DNA of 34,872 nucleotides from Lachnospira sp. UBA2821. GTDB lineage: Bacteria > Bacillota > Clostridia > Lachnospirales > Lachnospiraceae. How positions within the stretch are numbered: position 1 is the stretch's first letter; each line of letters starts with the position of its first letter. A program made the position numbers and the translations under genes. This document shows positions 8,743 to 17,822 of this stretch, in pieces. The stretch is from contig DEGR01000047.1 of the NCBI GenBank assembly GCA_002351535.1, forward strand, positions 1 through 34,872. Reading direction: 5' to 3'. The notes beneath the pieces are model-generated. The model made no database searches and was not told where the DNA came from. It saw only the letters and a list, made by a program, of their open reading frames with translations.

Positions 8743-10197
8743 ATGAGTATGACAACAAATGAATCAGCAAGGCAGAGAATTGATTCTTTACTTGATGATA
8801 ACAGTTTTGTTGAAGTAGGAGCACTTGTAAAAGCGAGAAATACTGATTTCAACATGACAGCTAAAGACACAACATCTGATGGCGTAATCACAGGCTATGG
8901 TGTGATTGATGGAAGATTGGCATATGTGTACAGCCAGGACGCATCAGTTATGAATGGTTCTATCGGTGAGATGCATGCAAAGAAGATTGCAAATATCTAC
9001 GATATGGCTATTAAAATGGGAGCACCTGTAATTGGTCTTATTGATTGTGCCGGCATAAGACTTCAGGAGTCAACGGATGCACTTAATGCATTGGGTGAGA
9101 TATATGCAAAGCAGGCAAAGGCATCAGGAATTGTGCCACAGATAACAGCAGTATTTGGAAGCTGTGGCGGTGGACTCAGTATTTTATCAGAAATGTCTGA
9201 TTTCACATTTATGGAAGAGAAAAATGGTAAGTTATTTGTTAATTCACCTAATACACTCGATGGAAACTATGTTGAAAAATGTGATACAGCCGATGCTAAA
9301 TTCCAGAGTGAAGAGAGTGGAAATGCAGATGTTGTAGCAGATGAAGATACAATATTTGACAAGATAAGAGAACTTGTAACAATTCTTCCTGCAAATAATG
9401 AGGATAATGATGCATATTCTGAATGTACAGATGACCTTAACAGAGTATGCGGTGATATAGAAGCTTCAGCAACTGATCCTGCACTCGCATTCAGCCAGAT
9501 ATCAGATGATAATCTTTTTGTAGAGATGAAATCTTCATATGCTAAAGAAATGGTAACAGGATTTATTAAATTAAATGGAATGACTGTAGGTGCTGTTGGA
9601 AACAGAACAGAACTTTTTGATGAAGACGCAAAAGTTGTAGAAAAGTTTGATAGTGTGATAACAGCAAAGAGTGCTGACAAAGCTGCTGATTTTGTTAAAT
9701 TCTGTGATGCATTCTCTATTCCTGTTCTTACATTTACAAATGTAACAGGATTTAAGGCATGCAAATGTCAGGAGAAGAGAATAGCCAAAGCACTTGCAAG
9801 ACTGACATATGCATTTGCGGGCGCAACAGTTCCAAAAGTAAATGTAGTTACAGGTAAAGCATATGGAACAGCATATTCGGTTATGAATAGTAAGGCATTA
9901 GGCGCAGATGCAGTATTTGCATGGGAAAATTCTGAGATAGGAACTATGGATGCAACTCTTGCTACAAAGATTATGTATGCTGATGAGATAAGCAAAGCAG
10001 ATGATGCACAGAAAGTCATTAATGAAAAGGCTGCTGAATATAGAGAGCTTCAGAACAGTGCAGCATCAGCAGCATCAAGAGGATATGTTGATACAATGAT
10101 AGCACCTGAGGATACAAGAAAATATGTAATTGGAGCATTTGAAATGCTTTTTACAAAGAGAGAAGAGTGTCCTTTGAAAAAGCATGAAACTATATAG
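8743..10197 (+). CDS. Acyl-CoA carboxyltransferase subunit (MmdA / transcarboxylase 12S-like)
   Basis: A 484-residue member of the carboxyl transferase family with both crotonase-like halves. Visible features are the N-terminal RQRIDSLLDDNSFVEVGAL, the first-half oxyanion region DCAGIRLQESTDAL and FGSCGGGLSILSEM, and the second-half FTNVTGFKACKCQEKRIAKAL and KAYGTAYSVMNSKALGADAV. Such proteins move carboxyl groups between acyl-CoA and biotin, as in methylmalonyl-CoA decarboxylase alpha, glutaconyl-CoA decarboxylase or the transcarboxylase 12S subunit. It is about 30 residues shorter than most MmdA and looks divergent, so the acyl-CoA substrate is open. It is the first of five genes; GGAGG precedes the ATG. 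In this operon it coexists with an OadA-like subunit, which points to two different carboxyl acceptor or donor sites sharing one biotin carrier. Confidence 0.85.
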   Translation: MSMTTNESARQRIDSLLDDNSFVEVGALVKARNTDFNMTAKDTTSDGVITGYGVIDGRLAYVYSQDASVMNGSIGEMHAKKIANIYDMAIKMGAPVIGLIDCAGIRLQESTDALNALGEIYAKQAKASGIVPQITAVFGSCGGGLSILSEMSDFTFMEEKNGKLFVNSPNTLDGNYVEKCDTADAKFQSEESGNADVVADEDTIFDKIRELVTILPANNEDNDAYSECTDDLNRVCGDIEASATDPALAFSQISDDNLFVEMKSSYAKEMVTGFIKLNGMTVGAVGNRTELFDEDAKVVEKFDSVITAKSADKAADFVKFCDAFSIPVLTFTNVTGFKACKCQEKRIAKALARLTYAFAGATVPKVNVVTGKAYGTAYSVMNSKALGADAVFAWENSEIGTMDATLATKIMYADEISKADDAQKVINEKAAEYRELQNSAASAASRGYVDTMIAPEDTRKYVIGAFEMLFTKREECPLKKHETI

Positions 10198-10211
10198 GAA
10201 GAGGTGCAAAT

Positions 10212-10976
10212 ATGAAAAAAACATATAAATATCTTTTATTAGTATTTGCAATGATTTTTTCAGTTTCATTATTCTTTTGCAATGTCAAAAATGTGAAAGC
10301 TGCACAGGCTGATTTTAGTTATGATTATGATGAGATAAATAGTAATATGTCATCGATAGCAGAATATTTCGCAGGTATGTCTGACAATGAGATACAGTAT
10401 TATATAGATAATTATGTAGGAATGCAGAAAGATGCATTTGAATCATATGAGTCAGTTAAAGAAGGCGTTGGTAAATATATTGAAACTAAGGATTGCAAAA
10501 TAAAAGAAACTAAGGATTCTGTTATTGCAACTTCAAAGATTAAATATAAAAAAGCAACAGTTGCAATGGAGATTACATTTAAGAATATTGGTGGTTCCGC
10601 AACACCTGTAAATATAACATTTACAAAGAGCAATTCAAAGGATACTGTAAGCCTTGCCACTAAGATGAAAAATGCAGGCATGAATACTTTATTGGGTATG
10701 GGAACAGTATTTATCGTTCTTATATTCCTTAGTTTTGTAATAAGCTTATTTAAGTATATTAATAAGTTTGAACAGAAGAAAAATGCAAAACCGGTTAAGA
10801 GTGAACCGGTACAGAATAGTGTACAGGAAGAGACTGTAGAAGAAGATTATGTTGATGATTACGAATTAGTCGCAGTTATCACAGCAGCAATAGCAGCTAC
10901 AGAAGGCACATCTTCAGATGGATTCGTGGTACGTTCAATAAAGAGAGTACCTAATAGTAAATGGAAAAATGCATAA
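10212..10976 (+). CDS. OadG-like gamma subunit with an extra extracytoplasmic domain
   Basis: A 254-residue protein placed where the small gamma subunit of Na+-translocating decarboxylases belongs. Residues 1-31 form a signal peptide or first membrane segment (VKA/AQA). Residues 32-155 are predicted to lie outside the cell and resemble small DUF3887-like domains (FAGMSDNEIQYYIDNYVGMQ). A membrane segment spans about 160-180 (LLGMGTVFIVLIFLSFVISL), which with its start is the OadG signature. The C-terminal tail (ELVAVITAAIAA, then SDGFVVRSIKRV) matches the cytoplasmic end of firmicute OadG proteins that meets the carboxyltransferase. OadG proteins are usually near 80-130 residues, so the outer domain is an addition. 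Confidence 0.8.
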   Translation: MKKTYKYLLLVFAMIFSVSLFFCNVKNVKAAQADFSYDYDEINSNMSSIAEYFAGMSDNEIQYYIDNYVGMQKDAFESYESVKEGVGKYIETKDCKIKETKDSVIATSKIKYKKATVAMEITFKNIGGSATPVNITFTKSNSKDTVSLATKMKNAGMNTLLGMGTVFIVLIFLSFVISLFKYINKFEQKKNAKPVKSEPVQNSVQEETVEEDYVDDYELVAVITAAIAATEGTSSDGFVVRSIKRVPNSKWKNA

Positions 10977-10999
10977 CAGATTATAGGAGGAAAATTACA

Positions 11000-11365
11000 A
11001 TGAAAAGTTATACAATTACAGTAAATGGAACAGCTTATGATGTAACAGTTGAAGAAATAGCAGGAGGAAGCACTGCAGCAGCACCTGCAGCAAAGAAGGC
11101 AGCACCTGCAAAGAAAGCACCTGCAAAAGCAGCAGCTTCAGGAGCAAAGGGAAGCGTTAGTGTAAGCGCACCAATGCCTGGAAAGATTTTATCAGTTAAG
11201 GCATCTGTAGGACATCAGGTTAAAAAGGGTGATGTAATCATAATTCTCGAGGCAATGAAAATGGAGAACGAAATCGTTGCACCACAGGACGGTACAATAG
11301 CAAGCATCGATGTTAATGAAGGTGCAAGCGTAGAAGCAGGAAATGTTTTGGCAACATTAAACTAA
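11000..11365 (+). CDS. Biotin carboxyl carrier subunit
   Basis: A 121-residue biotinyl domain protein. The start at ATG 11000 is set by AGGAGG at 10985-10990; a longer reading from 10961 lacks a ribosome site and would overlap the previous gene. Residues 1-20 form a short beta segment, residues 24-48 an Ala/Pro/Lys-rich flexible linker, and residues 52-121 the biotinyl domain with EAMKMENE, where Lys87 is the biotinylation site. The mobile arm would carry CO2 between the carboxyltransferase active site(s) and the OadB pump. It corresponds to MmdC or the 1.3S transcarboxylase subunit. Confidence 0.95.
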   Translation: MKSYTITVNGTAYDVTVEEIAGGSTAAAPAAKKAAPAKKAPAKAAASGAKGSVSVSAPMPGKILSVKASVGHQVKKGDVIIILEAMKMENEIVAPQDGTIASIDVNEGASVEAGNVLATLN

Positions 11366-11399
11366 TTTAATGCAGATAAATTGAACAGGAGGTTTAAAA

Positions 11400-12548
11400 A
11401 TGGATTACATTGCTAATACATTAGGAAATCTGATTCACCAGACTGCATTTTTCAATCTTACAGTTGGTAACTATATAATGATTCTTGTAGCTTTAGTATT
11501 TCTTTATCTTGCAATTGCAAAAGAATACGAGCCATTATTACTTGTACCAATTGCGTTTGGTATGTTGTTAGTTAACATGTTTCCTGACATTATGCTTAAA
11601 ATTGAAGAATCGTCTAATGGAGTTGGAGGATTATTCCAGTATTTTTATAAATTAGATGAGTGGAGTATTTTACCATCACTTATCTTCCTTGGAGTTGGAG
11701 CTATGACAGACTTTGGTCCTCTTATTGCCAATCCGAAATGCTTTTTAATGGGTGCAGCAGCACAGTTTGGTATCTATTTTGCATATTTCTGTGCAATATT
11801 AATGGGATTCAATGATAAGGCAGCAGCGGCTATATCAATTATCGGTGGAGCAGACGGTCCTACATCAATTTTCCTTGCCGGAAAGTTAGGTCAGACCGCT
11901 TTACTCGGACCTATTGCCGTAGCAGCATATTCATATATGTCACTTGTGCCAATCATTCAGCCACCTATTATGAAACTCCTTACAACTGAGAAAGAACGTA
12001 AAATAAAGATGGAACAGTTAAGACCTGTATCTAAGCTTGAGAAGATATTATTCCCGGTTGTAATCACTATAGTAGTTGTACTTATTCTTCCAACAACAGC
12101 ACCACTTGTCGGTATGCTTATGCTTGGTAATCTTTTCAGAGAAAGTGGAGTAGTAAAACAGCTTACAGAGACAGCATCGAATGCTCTTATGTACATTGTA
12201 GTTATTCTTCTTGGTACCAGTGTTGGAGCAACTACAAGTGCAGAGGCATTCTTAAAAATCAGTACAATTAAAATCGTTGTATTAGGACTTATTGCTTTTG
12301 CAATCGGAACAGCATCAGGTGTTATTATAGGAAAGATTATGTGTGCTGTTACACATGGAAAGGTTAATCCTTTAATCGGTTCTGCCGGAGTATCTGCAGT
12401 TCCAATGGCTGCAAGAGTATCACAGAAAGTTGGCTCTGAGGCAGACCCTACTAACTTCCTTTTAATGCATGCCATGGGTCCTAACGTTGCCGGTGTTATC
12501 GGTACTGCAGTTGCAGCAGGAACATTTATGGCAATATTTGGAATATAA
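11400..12548 (+). CDS. Na+-translocating decarboxylase beta subunit (OadB/MmdB/GcdB)
   Basis: A 382-residue membrane protein with about nine hydrophobic segments. It decarboxylates carboxybiotin and pumps Na+ outward. The conserved region IIGGADGPTSIFLAGKL (about residues 148-164), which contains the essential Asp of the beta subunit, is present, as are GVGAMTDFGPLIANP and the C-terminal SAVPMAARVSQKVG and HAMGPNVAGVIGTA. AGGAGG precedes the ATG. Oxaloacetate, methylmalonyl-CoA and glutaconyl-CoA pumps share this subunit, so it does not decide the substrate. Confidence 0.95.
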   Translation: MDYIANTLGNLIHQTAFFNLTVGNYIMILVALVFLYLAIAKEYEPLLLVPIAFGMLLVNMFPDIMLKIEESSNGVGGLFQYFYKLDEWSILPSLIFLGVGAMTDFGPLIANPKCFLMGAAAQFGIYFAYFCAILMGFNDKAAAAISIIGGADGPTSIFLAGKLGQTALLGPIAVAAYSYMSLVPIIQPPIMKLLTTEKERKIKMEQLRPVSKLEKILFPVVITIVVVLILPTTAPLVGMLMLGNLFRESGVVKQLTETASNALMYIVVILLGTSVGATTSAEAFLKISTIKIVVLGLIAFAIGTASGVIIGKIMCAVTHGKVNPLIGSAGVSAVPMAARVSQKVGSEADPTNFLLMHAMGPNVAGVIGTAVAAGTFMAIFGI

Positions 12549-12603
12549 GAGAGCATGATGATTAACATGCTTATTAGAAATGAAATGAATGGAGGAAATA
12601 TAA

Positions 12604-14016
12604 ATGGCTGAAGTTACAAAAAAACCAATTAAAATAACTGAGACAGTATTAAGAGATGCACATCAGTCCCTTATTGCTACAAGAATGACTACAGAACAGA
12701 TGCTCCCTATCGTTGATAAAATGGATAAAGTCGGATATCATTCGGTTGAGTGCTGGGGTGGTGCAACATTTGATGCGTCACTCAGATTCCTTAAAGAAGA
12801 TCCATGGGAGAGACTTAGAAAACTTAGAGATGGATTTAAAAACACTAAGCTTCAGATGTTATTCAGAGGTCAGAATATTCTTGGATACAATCATTATGCA
12901 GATGACGTTGTTGAGTATTTTGTCCAGAAGTCAATTGCAAACGGAATTGATATAATCAGAATATTTGACTGTTTTAATGACCTTGAGAACTTGAAAACTG
13001 CCGTAAATGCAGCTAAGAAAGAAAAAGGACATGCACAGATTGCATTATCATATACACTTGGTGATGCTTATACACTCGATTACTGGAAAGAGACAGCTAA
13101 GAGAATTGAAGATATGGGTGCTGATTCATTATGTATTAAAGATATGGCAGGTCTTCTTGTTCCATATAAGGCAACTGAACTCGTTCAGGCACTTAAGGAT
13201 GGTACAAGCCTTCCAATCCAGCTTCATACACATTACACATCAGGAGTTGCTTCAATGACGTACCTTAAAGCAGTTGAGGCAGGTGTAGATGTTATTGATA
13301 CAGCAATATCACCATTCTCTATGGGAACCAGCCAGCCGGCTACAGAAGTTATGGTTGAGACATTTAAGGGTACGCCATATGACTCAGGATTAGACCAGAA
13401 CCTTCTTGCTGAAATTGCTGATTATTTCAGACCAATTCAGGAAGACGCACTTAAGACAGGACTTCTGAATCCTAAGGTTATGGGTGTTAATATTAAGACA
13501 TTGTTATATCAGGTACCTGGTGGTATGTTATCTAACCTTGTATCGCAGATTAAGGATGCACATGCAGAAGATAAGTATTATGATGTTCTTGAGGAAATTC
13601 CAAAGGTAAGAAAAGACTTTGGTGAGCCACCTCTTGTTACACCATCATCTCAGATTGTCGGAACACAGGCAGTACTTAATGTACTTCAGGGTGAGAGATA
13701 TAAGATGATTACAAAAGAGTCTAAGAAGATTCTTGGAGGAGAATTTGGTAAGACTGTTAAACCATTTAACAAAGACGTACAGAAAAAAGCTATCGGAGAT
13801 AAAAAGCCTATTACATGCAGACCGGCGGATCTTATTAAACCACAGCTAGAGGAGTTTAAGAAAGAGGCAGCACAGTATGTACAGCAGGATGAAGATGTAT
13901 TGTCATATGCATTATTCCCACAGGTAGCTACAGAGTTCTTTAAATACAGAGAAGCTCAGCAGACAAAGGTTGATCCTTCTGTTGCAGATACAAATAATGG
14001 TGTATATCCTGCATAA
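12604..14016 (+). CDS. Oxaloacetate decarboxylase alpha-type carboxyltransferase (OadA / 5S-like), no biotin domain
   Basis: A 470-residue biotin-dependent pyruvate/oxaloacetate carboxyltransferase with an HMGL-like TIM barrel. Visible catalytic pieces are ETVLRDAHQSLIATRMTT (metal Asp), ADSLCIKDMAGLLVPYKA (Lys expected to be carbamylated) and LPIQLHTHYTSG (metal-binding HxH). The conserved PYC/OADA domain (IPKVRKDFGEPPLVTPSSQI) follows. OadA proteins of proteobacteria end in a fused biotinyl domain and are near 590 residues; here that domain is absent and supplied by the separate 121-residue carrier, as in the transcarboxylase 5S subunit. GGAGG precedes the ATG. Last gene of the decarboxylase operon. 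Confidence 0.92.
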   Translation: MAEVTKKPIKITETVLRDAHQSLIATRMTTEQMLPIVDKMDKVGYHSVECWGGATFDASLRFLKEDPWERLRKLRDGFKNTKLQMLFRGQNILGYNHYADDVVEYFVQKSIANGIDIIRIFDCFNDLENLKTAVNAAKKEKGHAQIALSYTLGDAYTLDYWKETAKRIEDMGADSLCIKDMAGLLVPYKATELVQALKDGTSLPIQLHTHYTSGVASMTYLKAVEAGVDVIDTAISPFSMGTSQPATEVMVETFKGTPYDSGLDQNLLAEIADYFRPIQEDALKTGLLNPKVMGVNIKTLLYQVPGGMLSNLVSQIKDAHAEDKYYDVLEEIPKVRKDFGEPPLVTPSSQIVGTQAVLNVLQGERYKMITKESKKILGGEFGKTVKPFNKDVQKKAIGDKKPITCRPADLIKPQLEEFKKEAAQYVQQDEDVLSYALFPQVATEFFKYREAQQTKVDPSVADTNNGVYPA

Positions 14017-14042
14017 TTAATTATCAGGATTAATATAGAAAT

Positions 14043-14087
14043 GGGACTGCTTTTAGGTTATTTAATGCTATAAAGTGGTCCTGTTTT
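14043..14087 (+). terminator. Possible weak terminator after the decarboxylase operon
   Basis: An 11-bp stem with G-U pairs (14043-14053 with 14072-14082) and an 18-base loop is followed by GTTTT. The long loop and wobble pairs make it weak; partial read-through into the RpiR gene is possible. Confidence 0.45.
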
Positions 14088-14102
14088 AATATGGAGATAA
14101 AT

Positions 14103-15008
14103 ATGATGAAAGATATTACGGATATCAGTGTACTCATCGGTGAAAATAAGGATAAGATGAGTAAGGGACAAAAGAAAATATCGCAATATGTACTAAATAA
14201 TTATGAAAAAGCGGCATTTATGACAGCGGCTGCTCTTGGAAAAGTAGTAGGTGTAAGTGAGTCAACGGTTGTAAGATATGCAACATTGCTGGGATTTGCA
14301 GGTTATCCGGAATTTCAAAAATCCCTTGAAAAAATGATTCATAATAAACTTAGCACAATATCGAGAATTGAAATTGAAAACTGTGATGAGAAAGATGATG
14401 ATATTTATAAAAATGTTTTCTCACTTGATATAAAAAAGATAAAACAGTTATCTGATACTATTGATAAGGCAGTCCTTGATGAAGCGGTAGACAATATAAT
14501 GAATGCAGAAAATGTCTACATTATAGGACTTAGAAATTCCAGTGCTGTAGCATCTTTTTTGGGATTTAATTTGAATATGATTCGGAAAAATGTTAAAATA
14601 ATCACGTCATGCAATGAAAGTGAGATATTTGAGCAGATGATTCATATATCTAAGAACGATTTGCTCATTGGTATAAGTTTTCCAAGGTATTCAATGCGGA
14701 CATTGAAAGCTATGGAATTTGCTAATGACAGAACTGCAAAGGTAATGTCAATTACGGACAATGAGCATTCTCCGATTAACCTATATTCTTCCTGCAATCT
14801 ATTTGCGGGTACAGATATGACAAGCATAATGGAATCTTTGGTTGCTCCGATGTCACTTGTTAATGCTGTTTTGGTGGCATTGAGTATAAAGAACAAGCAA
14901 AAAGTTATTGAAATGTATGACGGGATTGATGAGATATTTGAAAATTACAGTGTCATTGGAAATGATGAGATGAATATGTTTGATGACATGGCTGACATAG
15001 ATATATGA
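14103..15008 (+). CDS. RpiR-family transcriptional regulator (HTH + SIS)
   Basis: A 301-residue regulator. The N-terminal HTH_6 domain contains KGQKKISQYVLNNYEKAAFM and the recognition region GVSESTVVRYATLLGFAGYP. The C-terminal SIS domain, which senses phosphosugars, starts near AENVYIIGLRNSSAVASFLG. I take ATG 14103 as the start because GGAG (14093-14096) precedes it by six bases, while the upstream ATG at 14091 has no ribosome site. The stop overlaps the region where the next gene could start, suggesting cotranscription with the flavoprotein gene. The target is unknown; the decarboxylase operon just upstream and sugar uptake genes are candidates only by location. Confidence 0.9.
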   Translation: MMKDITDISVLIGENKDKMSKGQKKISQYVLNNYEKAAFMTAAALGKVVGVSESTVVRYATLLGFAGYPEFQKSLEKMIHNKLSTISRIEIENCDEKDDDIYKNVFSLDIKKIKQLSDTIDKAVLDEAVDNIMNAENVYIIGLRNSSAVASFLGFNLNMIRKNVKIITSCNESEIFEQMIHISKNDLLIGISFPRYSMRTLKAMEFANDRTAKVMSITDNEHSPINLYSSCNLFAGTDMTSIMESLVAPMSLVNAVLVALSIKNKQKVIEMYDGIDEIFENYSVIGNDEMNMFDDMADIDI

Positions 15009-15058
15009 TAGAAATGATGAATAGTGCGATAAATCGCCCGGTAGAAATGAGGATTAAT

Positions 15059-16285
15059 GTGAAAAAGGTAATAGTAGTAGGTGGCGGAGCAGCAGGAATG
15101 ATGGCAGCAATATCTTCGGCTGAAAGCGGTTGCAAAGTTACATTAATTGAACATAATGAAAAACTTGGAAAAAAAGTTTTTATTACGGGAAAAGGAAGAT
15201 GCAATGTTACTAATGCAGGGGATATTGAAGATATACTTAATAACATTGTAACTAACAAAAAGTTTATGTACAGTTCGTTATATACTTTTTCTAATTATAT
15301 GATGATGGACATGCTTGAGAAAAATGGCTTAAAGCTTAAGACAGAGCGTGGAAACAGAGTATTTCCGGAATCAGATAAGTCCTCGGACGTAATAAAGACG
15401 CTTGAAAAAATATTAAGAGAAAAAAATGTTGAGGTTATGCTCAGGAAAAATGTTGATAACATTCTGGTTCAAAATGGGCATGTTACAGGTGTTTCTGTTG
15501 GTGGGAAAATAATTGATTGTGATAAAGTAATATTGGCTACAGGTGGTATATCATACCGGTCAACGGGTTCTGACGGAAGTGGAATGATTATTGCAAAAAA
15601 AAATGGTCATAATATAAGTGAATGCTATCCGGCACTTGTGCCACTAACAGTTTCGGAGGATTATGCTGAAAAAATGCAGGGAGTATCATTGAAAAACATT
15701 AATGTTAAGTTGTATGATGGAAAAAAGGAGATATACTCAGCATTTGGAGAAATGTTATTTACACATTTCGGCGTTACCGGACCTGTAATACTTAGTGCAA
15801 GCAGTATCATTACAAAAAGGCTTCATGAAGGCAAAAAAATACTTCTTGAGATAGATTTTAAACCGGCACTTACAGATGAAAAACTTGATGCAAGAATTTT
15901 AAGAGAGTTTGATAAGAATATTAACAGGGATTTTAAGAATTCACTTGATTCAATGCTTCCTAAAAAAGTTATTCCTGTAGTTATTGAATATAGTGGAATA
16001 GATGGTGACAAAAAGATAAATACTATCAGCAGAGAGGAAAGAAAAAAGCTTCTTAATGCTTTAAAACATTTTACACTTACGATAGATGGAACAAGAGATT
16101 TTAATGAAGCTATAATTACGCAGGGAGGAATTAGTGTCAAAGATATTAATCCGGGAACAATGGAATCAAAAATAGTGAATGGGCTATATTTTGCCGGAGA
16201 GATGATAGATATTGATGCGTTTACAGGCGGATATAATTTACAGTTAGCATGGTCAACAGGTTACCTTGCAGGAATGGAGGAATAA
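15059..16285 (+). CDS. HI0933/BaiN-family flavoprotein (FAD-dependent oxidoreductase)
   Basis: A 408-residue protein with the FAD-binding Rossmann motif GGGAAGMMAA at residues 8-17, EHNEKLGKKVFITGKGRCNV, and the C-terminal YFAGEMIDIDAFTGGYNLQL followed by AWSTG, all diagnostic of the HI0933 family. Known relatives reduce flavins or unsaturated sterol intermediates, but the physiological substrate of most members is not known. I chose GTG 15059 because GAGG (15049-15052) precedes it and the family normally starts with MKKVIVIGGG. The in-frame ATG at 15005 would add 18 atypical residues. It sits directly before cmk with one base between. Confidence 0.88.
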   Translation: MKKVIVVGGGAAGMMAAISSAESGCKVTLIEHNEKLGKKVFITGKGRCNVTNAGDIEDILNNIVTNKKFMYSSLYTFSNYMMMDMLEKNGLKLKTERGNRVFPESDKSSDVIKTLEKILREKNVEVMLRKNVDNILVQNGHVTGVSVGGKIIDCDKVILATGGISYRSTGSDGSGMIIAKKNGHNISECYPALVPLTVSEDYAEKMQGVSLKNINVKLYDGKKEIYSAFGEMLFTHFGVTGPVILSASSIITKRLHEGKKILLEIDFKPALTDEKLDARILREFDKNINRDFKNSLDSMLPKKVIPVVIEYSGIDGDKKINTISREERKKLLNALKHFTLTIDGTRDFNEAIITQGGISVKDINPGTMESKIVNGLYFAGEMIDIDAFTGGYNLQLAWSTGYLAGMEE

Positions 16286-16286
16286 T

Positions 16287-16946
16287 ATGAATGTAGCAAT
16301 AGACGGACCTGCCGGAGCAGGAAAAAGCACAATAGCAAAGAAGGCTGCAAAAGCATTAGGATATATCTATATAGACACAGGTGCAATGTACAGAACACTT
16401 GCACTTGCATGTATAAGAGAAGGCTTAAATGCCGGAGAAGAAGAGAAAGTCTGTGATATATGTGAAAAATCAGACGTTGAACTTGTGTATAGGGACGGAG
16501 AGCAGGTGATGCTTCTGAATGGAGAGAATGTGAATGCATTTATAAGAACAGAAGAAGTGAGCCGTATGACGTCATCTATTTCGACATATAAAAGGGTTAG
16601 AGAGAAACTTCTTAATCTTCAGAGGGAAATTGCATCAAAGAATGACATAATTATGGATGGAAGAGATATAGGGACATTTGTGCTTCCTGATGCAGAAGTT
16701 AAAATATATCTTACAGCAAGTGTTGAGACAAGGGCAAAGAGAAGATATGATGAGCAGACGGCAAGAGGAACTGAATGTGTACTTGAAGAAATAATGAAAG
16801 ATATTGAAGAGAGAGATTATAGAGATATGCATAGAGAAATAGCACCACTTAAAAAGGCTGATGATGCGATTGTAATTGATTCTTCATACATGGATATAGA
16901 TGAGGTTACACAAAAAGTAACAGATGAGATTAATAGAAGAAGATGA
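16287..16946 (+). CDS. cmk: Cytidylate kinase
   Basis: Phosphorylates CMP and dCMP with ATP in the cytoplasm. The 219-residue length is standard. The P-loop GPAGAGKST lies at residues 7-15, followed by YIDTGAMYRTLAL (substrate site) and MDGRDIGTFVLPDAEVKIYL. The lid region has RAKRRYDEQ. GGAGG at 16275-16279 fixes the ATG at 16287. The order HI0933-cmk-ispH-S1 is conserved in many Clostridia. Confidence 0.96.
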   Translation: MNVAIDGPAGAGKSTIAKKAAKALGYIYIDTGAMYRTLALACIREGLNAGEEEKVCDICEKSDVELVYRDGEQVMLLNGENVNAFIRTEEVSRMTSSISTYKRVREKLLNLQREIASKNDIIMDGRDIGTFVLPDAEVKIYLTASVETRAKRRYDEQTARGTECVLEEIMKDIEERDYRDMHREIAPLKKADDAIVIDSSYMDIDEVTQKVTDEINRRR

Positions 16947-16967
16947 GAATTAGCGGAGGAACAAAGC

Positions 16968-17822
16968 TTGGAAGTAATAGTTGCAAAAAGTGCGGGATTT
17001 TGTTTTGGTGTAAAAAGGGCAGTTGACAAAGTATATGAACAGATAGAAAAACATGAGAGTGAAAATATATACACATATGGTCCTATTATCCATAATGAGG
17101 AAGTTGTTAAAGATTTAGAACAAAAAGGTGTCAAAATAATTAATTCTAAAGAAGAACTCAAAAGTATAAAAAAGGGAATTATTATTATAAGATCTCATGG
17201 TGTCGGAAAAGATGTATATGATATTGCCAATGCAAATAACCTTGAGATTGTTGATGCAACATGTCCTTTTGTACTTAAGATACATAAAATAGTACAAAAT
17301 GAAAAAAATAATGATAGCCATATTGTTATTATTGGAAATGAAAATCATCCTGAGGTAGAAGGAATAAAAGGATGGTCTTCTAACCCTACAACGGTAATTG
17401 GAAATGAAGAAGAAGCTAAGTCATTCGAGGCAGATAAGTCGAAAAAAGTATGTGTAGTATCACAAACGACATTTAATTACAATAAATTTAAATATCTTGT
17501 TGAAATTATTTCAAAAAAGGGGTATGATATAAATGTTTTAGATACTATATGTAACGCGACACATGAACGACAGGCAGAAGCAAAGAAAATAGCAGCAAAT
17601 GTTGATTCGATGATTGTAATAGGTGGAAAACATAGTTCCAACACACAGAAGTTATATGAGATATGTAAAAAAGAGTGTGACAATACTTATTACATTCAAA
17701 CTATAGAGGACATAGAGTTGTGCAAACTTCAATCCAGCAGTTGCGTAGGTATTACAGCGGGGGCTTCAACCCCAAATTATATTATCGAGGAGGTTCATAC
17801 AAATGTCAGAGCAGAGTTTTGA
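16968..17822 (+). CDS. ispH: 4-hydroxy-3-methylbut-2-enyl diphosphate reductase
   Basis: Last enzyme of the MEP isoprenoid pathway; a [4Fe-4S] enzyme that makes IPP and DMAPP. The 284-residue protein has the three cluster cysteines Cys12 (SAGFCFGVKRAV), Cys99 (VDATCPFV) and Cys195 (LDTICNATHERQ), plus ENHPEVEGI. The start is TTG at 16968, supported by CGGAGGA at 16954-16960, so a non-ATG start is likely. The last 20 bases overlap the start of the S1 gene in another frame. In many Clostridia IspH and S1 form one fused protein; here they are separate but overlapping. Confidence 0.95.
   Translation: MEVIVAKSAGFCFGVKRAVDKVYEQIEKHESENIYTYGPIIHNEEVVKDLEQKGVKIINSKEELKSIKKGIIIIRSHGVGKDVYDIANANNLEIVDATCPFVLKIHKIVQNEKNNDSHIVIIGNENHPEVEGIKGWSSNPTTVIGNEEEAKSFEADKSKKVCVVSQTTFNYNKFKYLVEIISKKGYDINVLDTICNATHERQAEAKKIAANVDSMIVIGGKHSSNTQKLYEICKKECDNTYYIQTIEDIELCKLQSSSCVGITAGASTPNYIIEEVHTNVRAEF

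Noticed and set aside
11957..12568. 203-residue minus-strand reading opposite oadB
   Set aside because: It overlaps a clearly conserved gene, has Ser/Thr/Ile-rich low-complexity composition and no recognisable motif or ribosome site; a codon-bias shadow.
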